Below, one piece after another: positions 7,310 through 12,572 of a stretch of DNA of 12,572 bases. The translations under genes were made by a program, and so were the position numbers. Under the pieces are notes generated by a model. The model was given only the letters and a program-made list of their open reading frames with translations, was not told where the DNA came from and ran no database searches. Positions within the stretch are counted from its first letter, which is position 1. Each line of letters starts with the position of its first letter. The stretch comes from an uncultured Treponema sp. (GTDB lineage Bacteria; Spirochaetota; Spirochaetia; Treponematales; Treponemataceae), in NCBI GenBank assembly GCA_937885235.1, contig CAKZZK010000085.1, positions 1 through 12,572 of the forward strand, written 5' to 3'.

Positions 7310-7418
7310 GAGTCTGACATCGTGACTCGCCCGTGTCAGACTTTGTGACTCGACGAGTCTGGGTCCGCGACTCGGAGAGTCCGAGTTTATGACACGTCGA
7401 GTCTGAGTTTGTGACACG
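7308..7418. repeat. Tandem array of five 22-bp palindromic units
   Basis: Five units lie head to tail: 7308-7329, 7331-7352 (preceded by one extra C), 7353-7374, 7375-7396 and 7397-7418. The general form is N-CGAGTC-N9-GACTCG, so each unit is itself an inverted repeat with 6-bp arms; units 2, 4 and 5 carry variants CGTGTC or GACACG. Loops vary around TGAGTTTGT and share a TGAC/TGAG feel. Seven GAGTC/GACTC pentamers fall between 7310 and 7403. The units touch with no spacers, so it is not CRISPR, and the period of 22 (not a multiple of 3) argues against coding. The array ends 27 bases before the -35 box of trpS. Function is unknown: operator cluster, REP-like element and structured leader are all possible. 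Confidence 0.85.
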
Positions 7419-7445
7419 CCATAAGAATCCGTGCATCCTCCACGG

Positions 7446-7474
7446 TTGCCCTGCGCGGGAAAATGTGCTATGAT
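7446..7474 (+). promoter_or_regulatory. Sigma70-type promoter of trpS
   Basis: TTGCCC (7446-7451), a 17-base spacer and TATGAT (7469-7474) give a near-consensus promoter. Transcription would start at about 7481, leaving a leader of only about 11 bases with GAGGA at 7483-7487 just before the ATG at 7492. Such a short leader leaves no room for a T-box or attenuator downstream of this start site. The 22-bp array lies immediately upstream, in a place where activators or repressors could bind. Confidence 0.7.
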
Positions 7475-7491
7475 AGTGTAACGAGGATATA

Positions 7492-8589
7492 ATGGCAGAT
7501 TTAGACCTAGATACAAACAAAACCTTTGCGGCGGCGGTGGAGCGCAGCAAGAAGCTTGAAGAAGATATCGTTAAAAATCCAAAAAAATATCGCGTGCTCA
7601 CGGGGGACAGACCCACGGGGCGCTTGCACATCGGGCACTACTTTGGCTCGCTCAAAAATCGCGTGAAGCTTTCAAAGCTGGGCATCCCCACGATGATACT
7701 CATCGCAGACTATCAGGTGCTGACAGACCACGATGCGTACAGCGAAATCAGCCAGAACACAAAGCAGCTGGTGATTGACTACCTTGCCTGCGGCATAGAG
7801 CCGGGGGAAAACACCATCATCTATCCGCACAGCTACGTGCCGGAGTGCAACCAGCTTATGCTTCCCTTCCTCACGCTCGTGACAAGCGCAGAGCTGGAAC
7901 GCAATCCCACAGTCAAAGAGGAAATTCAGAGCGCGCTTGAAAACGGCAAGGTCAAGACAATCAACGCGGGAATGCTCACTTATCCCGTGCATCAGGCATG
8001 TGACATCCTTTTCTGCAAGGGAAACGTGGTGCCGGTAGGCAAGGACCAGCTGCCGCACATTGAGCTTACGCGCACGATTGCCCGCAAGTTCAATGAGAAA
8101 TACTGCAAGGACAGGGAACCCGTCTTCCCCCTGCCGGATGCCCTGCTTTCAAAGACGCCGAGCATACTGGGACTTGACGGCAGCCAGAAGATGAGCAAGA
8201 GCCGCGGCAATGCCATCATGCTCAGCGCAAGCGAAGACGAAACGGCAAAGCTCATCAAAAAGGCAAAGACAGACGGCGAGCGTTACATCAGCTATGACCC
8301 CGTGAAGCGTCCCGAGGTGGCAAACCTGCTCATGCTTATTTCCCTGTGCACGGGTGAGGAGCCGGAAGCCGTGGCTGCACGCATCGGTGACGGCGGCGGC
8401 GGTATGCTTAAAAAGATGCTCACCGAGGCATTGAACGAGGAATTGCGTCCCGTCCGTGCCCGCCGTGCGGAGCTTGAAAAGGATATGGATTACATCCGCA
8501 GCGTGCTGCGCGACGGGGCAGAACGCGCGCGCGCGCTTGCCGTCAAAACCTTGGACGAAGTGCGTTCTGCAATGAATATGGTCATCTAG
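7492..8589 (+). CDS. trpS: Tryptophanyl-tRNA synthetase
   Basis: Class Ic aminoacyl-tRNA synthetase charging tRNA-Trp with tryptophan in the cytoplasm using ATP. The 365-residue product has the Rossmann-fold signatures HIGH (His46-His49, in TGRLHIGHYFGS) and KMSKS (233-237), and the tryptophan-binding region around NAGMLTYPVHQACDILF. It is longer than the roughly 330 residues of many bacterial TrpRS because about 36 charged residues precede the first strand (YRVLTGDRPTG). ATG 7492 follows GAGGA and a good promoter, so the extension appears genuine. The C-terminal helix is encoded partly by a 13-base alternating CG run (8524-8536, residues RARA). The sensor-cyclase gene starts 11 bases after the stop, so they probably share a transcript even though their roles are unrelated. 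Confidence 0.97.
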   Translation: MADLDLDTNKTFAAAVERSKKLEEDIVKNPKKYRVLTGDRPTGRLHIGHYFGSLKNRVKLSKLGIPTMILIADYQVLTDHDAYSEISQNTKQLVIDYLACGIEPGENTIIYPHSYVPECNQLMLPFLTLVTSAELERNPTVKEEIQSALENGKVKTINAGMLTYPVHQACDILFCKGNVVPVGKDQLPHIELTRTIARKFNEKYCKDREPVFPLPDALLSKTPSILGLDGSQKMSKSRGNAIMLSASEDETAKLIKKAKTDGERYISYDPVKRPEVANLLMLISLCTGEEPEAVAARIGDGGGGMLKKMLTEALNEELRPVRARRAELEKDMDYIRSVLRDGAERARALAVKTLDEVRSAMNMVI

Positions 8590-8600
8590 GACGGGCAGAG

Positions 8601-11600
8601 ATGAAACGAACGAGATTGCTGTGCCTTTCCCTGCTGTATCTTGCTTGCTGTGCTTTGACACAGGTTTTTGCCCAAGGCTCTTTTTTCGACAACTATGTTT
8701 ATCAGACTTGGAGTGCGTTCGGCGGTTTGACGGGGACGACGGCGACGGACATCATCCAGACCAAGGACGGCTATATCAATGTGGGCACCTATGAGGGACT
8801 GGTCCGCTTTGACGGTGTTGAGTTCAGGACTATCAAGCGGAACAGGGAGAATAATTTTAATTTCATTTCAGTACGTGCGATTCTGGAAGACTCGCGGGGC
8901 AACCTTTGGCTTGGTTCTTACGATGAGGGCGTGCAGAAAATCTCCGAGCAGGGGAACAAGATCTATACGACGCAGAACGGCCTGCCCAACAATTCCATCC
9001 GCGCCATTGCGGAAGACAAAAACGGCAATGTCTGGATAGGAACGGCGGCGGGCGTGGTTTACCTGACCCCCGACGGCAAGCTTATGACGCCGCAGTTTGA
9101 AGCGGGTACTGTCTCCAAGGGCATCATCGCGACCCACCTCTACTGCGATACGGCGGGGCGCGTCTGGCTTACCACGGCAAACGAGAGGGGGCTTTTCCTC
9201 TTTTCGGACGGGCTTTTCCGTACCCGACCGGAACTGGAGCCTTTCGGCACCTATTTTGTTACCGCCATCGCGCAGGACCTTTCCGGCGCATTCTGGATAG
9301 GCTTGGACAACGAGGGCTTGATACGGGTAAGCAATGGGCAGGTGACGAAGCTTAGGACTGGCACCGTGCTCGACACGGTTGCCACAAATGCCATATATAT
9401 AGAAGAAAACGGCACCATCTGGTTCGGCACGGAAAAGGGACTTGCCGTCTACAGCGGAGGGGCTTTCTCTGAGTACACGGGAAGCAATCTGGCAAAGGCG
9501 CACATCAACAAGATTATCTCTGACAGGGAAGACAATATCTGGCTGGCGACGGATCGCAACGGTATTGGCAAGATGACGCACGGCAAGTTCAAGGTGACGA
9601 AGTTTGGGGCGACCGCAAACGCTATCACCGAAGATGCCGAAGGGCGCATCTGGGTGGGTGCTGACGGCGGCGTCCGCTGTTATGAAAACGAGCGCGAGGT
9701 ACAGAACAAGCTGACCGAATACACCAAGGGCTTGCGGGTGCGCCACGTGGGGACGGCGGCAAACGGCGACATACTTGTCAGCTGCTACACAAAGCCCGCA
9801 CAGCTGCGCTACATAAAGGCTACAGATTCTGTCGTGAGCTGGTCAACGGACGAGGGGCTTGCGGGAAACAAGGTGCGCGTCGCTATTGAGAGCGCTCCGA
9901 GGGAGCTTTACGTTGGAACCACGACGGGGCTGAGCATCATCCATGCGGACGGCTCAATGCGTACCTTCAAACAGCCGGAAGGGCTTGAAAATGAATACGT
10001 CATGTGTCTCTTCCAAGATGCGGGGGGCGTTATCTGGATAGGGACGGATGGCGGCGGCATCTACCTGATGAAGGACGAGGCGATTGTTTCCCATATCACG
10101 ACTGAAGAAGGACTTGCGGGAAATGTCATCTTCAAGATATGGCAGGACAAGGATGGGGGCTACTGGATTTGCTCCGGCGGCGGCATCACGCGCTGTTCTG
10201 GCTTTGACGCAAAGACCCTGCTGCCCACGGACTTTCAGAATATCAATTCAGAGCAGGGCATAGGTACTGACTCTGTGTTCCAAGTCATCATCGATGGCTC
10301 AAAGACTGTCTGGATGACAAGTAACCACGGAATAGCTTCGGCATCGCTCGATGAGATGCTGGCGAGCGCTTCCGGTGCTACGGTAAAGACTCAGTTCTAC
10401 AACCGCAATGATGGCCTTGATTCCGACGGACCGACGTCTACTTCTCAGTCCATCTGTGACCGCCACGGCAGGCTGTGGTTCGCTATGGTGGACGGCATCG
10501 CCATGTATGACCCCGTCAAGGTGATGAAAAATCCCATCATGCCGCTCGTGCATATAGAGACTGTTACCATTGACAACACCTCCTATGCGAATGCGTCCAA
10601 CACCATCGTGCTCAAGCCGGGGACAAAGCGTGTTGAAATAAAGGTGACGGGCATCAGCTTTGATGCGCCGGAGCGCATTCAGTTTACGCACCGGCTCACC
10701 AACTTTGAAGATGAGTTCAGCCCGCCGACTGCCCAGCGGCTTATTTCGTATACAAACCTCAGCCCGGGCAGGCATACCTTCCTGATAAACGCCATAAACG
10801 GCGACGGGCTCATATCCGAGCAGGCGGAAGCCATGCTCTTTGTGCAGAAGCCGTACTTCTACCAGATGCCCCTGTTCTGGGTTTTTGCCGTGCTGACGCT
10901 GTTCGGCATCCTTATAGGCATCTTCTACCACAAGCAACGGAATATCTGGCGTGAAAAAGTGCGTCTGGAAAAGATGGTAAAAGAGCGGACGGCAGAGCTT
11001 GCAGCGGAGAAGGATAAGTCCGACCTCTTGCTGCGTTCCATATTGCCTGACAAGATTGCTGACGAGCTCAAAGACGGCATACACAGCATCGGTGAAAATT
11101 TTGATGATGTCACGCTTCTGTTTTCGGATATCGTGGGCTTTACCAAGGTTTCAAGCGGGCATACTGCTGAAGAAATTGTCGATGCCCTCAACGAGCTCTT
11201 TACCCGCTTTGACGAGCGAGCCAAGCGTTCAGGTGTGGAAAAAATCAAGACGATTGGCGATGCGTATATGGCTGCCTGCGGCATTCCCACTGAAAACAAA
11301 GAGCACGCAAGGGTGATGGTGGAGTTTGCCAAGGGCATGTACGAGGATTTGGCGGACTACAACCGCACGGCACGGATTAAGTTCAATATCAGGATTGGCT
11401 TGAACTGCGGACCGGTGACTGCGGGCGTTATCGGCAAGACGAAGTTTATCTATGATGTGTGGGGCAACACCGTCAACGTTGCCAGCCGCATGGAAACGGC
11501 ATGTTCTCCCGGGCATATCCGCGTCACAGAGGCGGTGAAAGACCATCTTTCGGATAGCGGCATCAAGTTTACTGAGCCGATGGAATGCGATATCAAGGGC

Positions 11601-11633
11601 AAGGGCATGATGACGACCTATGAGGTATTATGA
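8601..11633 (+). CDS. Periplasmic 14-blade propeller sensor fused to class III adenylate cyclase
   Basis: Single-protein signal transducer of 1010 residues. A signal peptide (1-24, VFA) precedes about 14 Reg_prop-type blade repeats (residues 35-640), each ending in forms like GNLWLGSYDEG, GNVWIGTAAGV or GVIWIGTDGGG; 14 fits two seven-blade propellers. A Y_Y_Y domain follows (about 647-750, ISYTNLSPGRHTF), one membrane segment (about 756-776), a charged coiled coil (about 780-820) and the cyclase catalytic domain. There I see metal ligands Asp843 (FSDIVGFT) and Asp887 (KTIGDAY), adenine-selecting Lys883 and Asp952 (YDVWGNTVNVASR), and transition-state residues Asn959 and Arg963. The Lys/Asp pair predicts ATP, not GTP, as substrate, so ligand binding outside should control cAMP inside. 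The propeller part matches the sensors of Bacteroides hybrid two-component systems, but the kinase is replaced. ATG 8601 has only a weak GGGCAGAG before it. It lies between trpS and the urtA-like gene. Confidence 0.93.
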   Translation: MKRTRLLCLSLLYLACCALTQVFAQGSFFDNYVYQTWSAFGGLTGTTATDIIQTKDGYINVGTYEGLVRFDGVEFRTIKRNRENNFNFISVRAILEDSRGNLWLGSYDEGVQKISEQGNKIYTTQNGLPNNSIRAIAEDKNGNVWIGTAAGVVYLTPDGKLMTPQFEAGTVSKGIIATHLYCDTAGRVWLTTANERGLFLFSDGLFRTRPELEPFGTYFVTAIAQDLSGAFWIGLDNEGLIRVSNGQVTKLRTGTVLDTVATNAIYIEENGTIWFGTEKGLAVYSGGAFSEYTGSNLAKAHINKIISDREDNIWLATDRNGIGKMTHGKFKVTKFGATANAITEDAEGRIWVGADGGVRCYENEREVQNKLTEYTKGLRVRHVGTAANGDILVSCYTKPAQLRYIKATDSVVSWSTDEGLAGNKVRVAIESAPRELYVGTTTGLSIIHADGSMRTFKQPEGLENEYVMCLFQDAGGVIWIGTDGGGIYLMKDEAIVSHITTEEGLAGNVIFKIWQDKDGGYWICSGGGITRCSGFDAKTLLPTDFQNINSEQGIGTDSVFQVIIDGSKTVWMTSNHGIASASLDEMLASASGATVKTQFYNRNDGLDSDGPTSTSQSICDRHGRLWFAMVDGIAMYDPVKVMKNPIMPLVHIETVTIDNTSYANASNTIVLKPGTKRVEIKVTGISFDAPERIQFTHRLTNFEDEFSPPTAQRLISYTNLSPGRHTFLINAINGDGLISEQAEAMLFVQKPYFYQMPLFWVFAVLTLFGILIGIFYHKQRNIWREKVRLEKMVKERTAELAAEKDKSDLLLRSILPDKIADELKDGIHSIGENFDDVTLLFSDIVGFTKVSSGHTAEEIVDALNELFTRFDERAKRSGVEKIKTIGDAYMAACGIPTENKEHARVMVEFAKGMYEDLADYNRTARIKFNIRIGLNCGPVTAGVIGKTKFIYDVWGNTVNVASRMETACSPGHIRVTEAVKDHLSDSGIKFTEPMECDIKGKGMMTTYEVL

Positions 11634-11658
11634 GCACAATTAGTGCTTTGCGCAAAGC
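11633..11658. promoter_or_regulatory. Two overlapping dyads between the cyclase and urtA genes
   Basis: AGCAC (11633-11637) and GTGCT (11643-11647) form a 5-bp inverted repeat with a 5-base centre, starting in the cyclase stop codon. GCTTTGCGCAAAGC (11645-11658) is a perfect 14-base palindrome sharing three bases with the first dyad, so the two RNA hairpins would exclude each other. The second ends just before the AGGAGG (11660-11665) of the urtA-like gene. No T run follows, so this is not a terminator; an operator or a translation-control hairpin is possible. The GCAC-N5-GTGC part recalls NtrC sites but has the wrong spacing. Confidence 0.45.
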
Positions 11659-11672
11659 TAGGAGGATTATTG

Positions 11673-12572
11673 ATGAAGAGATTTGTACTTGGCACGCTGG
11701 GAATATTTGTCCTTACGCTTGCTGCTTGTTCTGGCAAGAAGCAAGATGAAAATACCGTGAAAGTAGGCATTCTGCATTCACTGACGGGGACGATGGCGAT
11801 AAGCGAGCTGCCCGTGCGGGATTCCGAGATGCTCGCCATCAAGGAAATCAACGCGGCGGGCGGCGTGCTGGGCAAGAAGATTACGGTTATCGAAGAAGAC
11901 GGGGAAAGCAGTCCGAAGGTCTTTGCGGAAAAGGCGCGCAAGCTTTTGCAGGACGACAAGGTGGTGAGCGTCTTTGGCTGCTGGACCTCTGATTCGCGCA
12001 AAGCTGTCAAGCCAATTTTTGAAGAGCTTTACGGGCTTCTGTGGTATCCCGTGCAGTATGAGGGCATGGAGGCAAGCCCGAACATCATGTATATGGGTGC
12101 TTCGCCAAATCAGCAGGTGGTTCCCGCCATAGATTACTGCGCGGAGCATATCGGCAAGCGTATGTTCCTTGTCGGGAGCGATTACATCTTTCCCCGCACG
12201 GCGAACAAGATCATCAAGGCTCAGCTGGTGGAACTGGAGGCGGAGTGCGTCGGCGAGAAGTACACGCCGCTTGGGCACAGCGACTATTCAGCCATAATCG
12301 CAAAGATAAAGGAGGCTGCGCCTGATGTCATCCTGAATACGCTGAACGGTGATTCGAATGTGGCGTTTTTCAGGCAGCTTTCGGATGCGGGGCTGCGCGC
12401 CAGTGAAATTCCCGTGATGAGTTTTTCGATTGCGGAAGAAGAAGTCGAAAAAATCGGCGTGGAGAATTTGGAAGGTCATCTGGTGGCGTGGAATTATTAC
12501 GAAACCACGGAGACGGAGCGCAACGAGCAGTTTGTCTCCGATTATAAGCAGGCGTATGGCGAGGACCGCGTG
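11673..12572 (+). CDS. urtA: Urea/short-chain amide ABC transporter substrate-binding lipoprotein, partial
   Basis: Binds substrate outside the inner membrane for an ABC permease; 300 codons are present and roughly the last quarter lies past the right edge. The N-terminus has a lipoprotein signal with lipobox LAAC (Cys19), followed by a linker and the type 1 periplasmic binding fold beginning VKVGILHSLTGTMA. Sequence marks of the UrtA/FmdD/AmiC group are VFGCWTSDSRKAVKPIFE, LLWYPVQYEGMEASPNIMY and GASPNQQVVPAIDY. These favour urea or amides over branched-chain amino acids (LivK), although the distinction needs a profile search. A perfect AGGAGG 7 bases before the ATG predicts strong translation. 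It follows the cyclase gene by 39 bases; the permease and ATPase genes (urtBCDE order is usual) would be expected to the right. Confidence 0.88.
   Translation, partial: MKRFVLGTLGIFVLTLAACSGKKQDENTVKVGILHSLTGTMAISELPVRDSEMLAIKEINAAGGVLGKKITVIEEDGESSPKVFAEKARKLLQDDKVVSVFGCWTSDSRKAVKPIFEELYGLLWYPVQYEGMEASPNIMYMGASPNQQVVPAIDYCAEHIGKRMFLVGSDYIFPRTANKIIKAQLVELEAECVGEKYTPLGHSDYSAIIAKIKEAAPDVILNTLNGDSNVAFFRQLSDAGLRASEIPVMSFSIAEEEVEKIGVENLEGHLVAWNYYETTETERNEQFVSDYKQAYGEDRV

Noticed and set aside
7308..7418. CRISPR array
   Set aside because: Units abut without unique spacers, are too short and diverge from each other; no cas genes are present.
7275..7631. 118-codon minus-strand open frame over the 22-bp array and the trpS start
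   Set aside because: It reads through the tandem repeats and antisense into trpS, has no Shine-Dalgarno, and its protein is only Ser/Arg/Thr-rich repeat translation.
8524..8536. Alternating CG run as Z-DNA or slippage element
   Set aside because: It lies in trpS codons for an Arg/Ala helix and is explained by GC-rich codon choice; 13 bases is short.
8868..9746. 292-codon minus-strand open frame
   Set aside because: Opposite the Reg_prop repeats of the cyclase gene; its length follows from codon bias in the real gene.
11634..11647. NtrC binding site before urtA
   Set aside because: GCAC and GTGC are separated by 5 bases, whereas the known NtrC consensus has 7; resemblance is only partial.

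Overview
The window looks like a chromosomal segment of a spirochaete, most likely a Treponema-type bacterium with roughly balanced G+C. This rests on gene style: a periplasmic two-component-regulator-type propeller fused to a class III adenylate cyclase, a membrane-anchored LysM/M23 peptidase, a diderm lipoprotein signal on the last gene, and a mix of envelope and housekeeping genes. No rRNA or other marker is present, so genus is inference; an aroC gene argues against the reduced T. pallidum group.

Layout. (i) 1-1262, minus strand: type I signal peptidase (lepB-like), overlapping by 10 bases the start of a class B penicillin-binding protein that runs off the left edge. (ii) 1326-4556, plus strand, divergent from lepB: a LysM-M23 peptidoglycan peptidase, then 6 bases later a secreted beta-propeller protein with a C-terminal polysaccharide-deacetylase-like domain whose metal-binding residues are mostly missing. 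(iii) 4535-7061, minus strand: chorismate synthase (aroC) followed after one base by a D-Ala-D-Ala carboxypeptidase of family S11, whose 3' end overlaps the propeller gene tail to tail by 22 bases. (iv) 7062-7491: a 430-base divergent intergenic region with an AT-rich half, a hairpin, five tandem 22-bp units that are each imperfect inverted repeats, and a good sigma70-type promoter. (v) 7492-12572, plus strand: trpS, a 1010-residue propeller-adenylate cyclase 11 bases downstream, and after a 39-base gap carrying two overlapping dyads, the first 300 codons of a urea/amide ABC-transporter binding lipoprotein (urtA-like).

How the genes fit together. Five of the eight genes handle the envelope: export (signal peptidase), synthesis and crosslinking (class B PBP), trimming (S11 carboxypeptidase, M23 peptidase) and a probable non-catalytic glycan-binding or scaffold protein. 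The right part joins a periplasmic sensor that should make cAMP directly to a nitrogen-source uptake gene. The least ordinary items are the 22-bp palindromic array before trpS, the 14-blade sensor-cyclase next to urtA, and the propeller/pseudo-deacetylase paired with an M23 peptidase.
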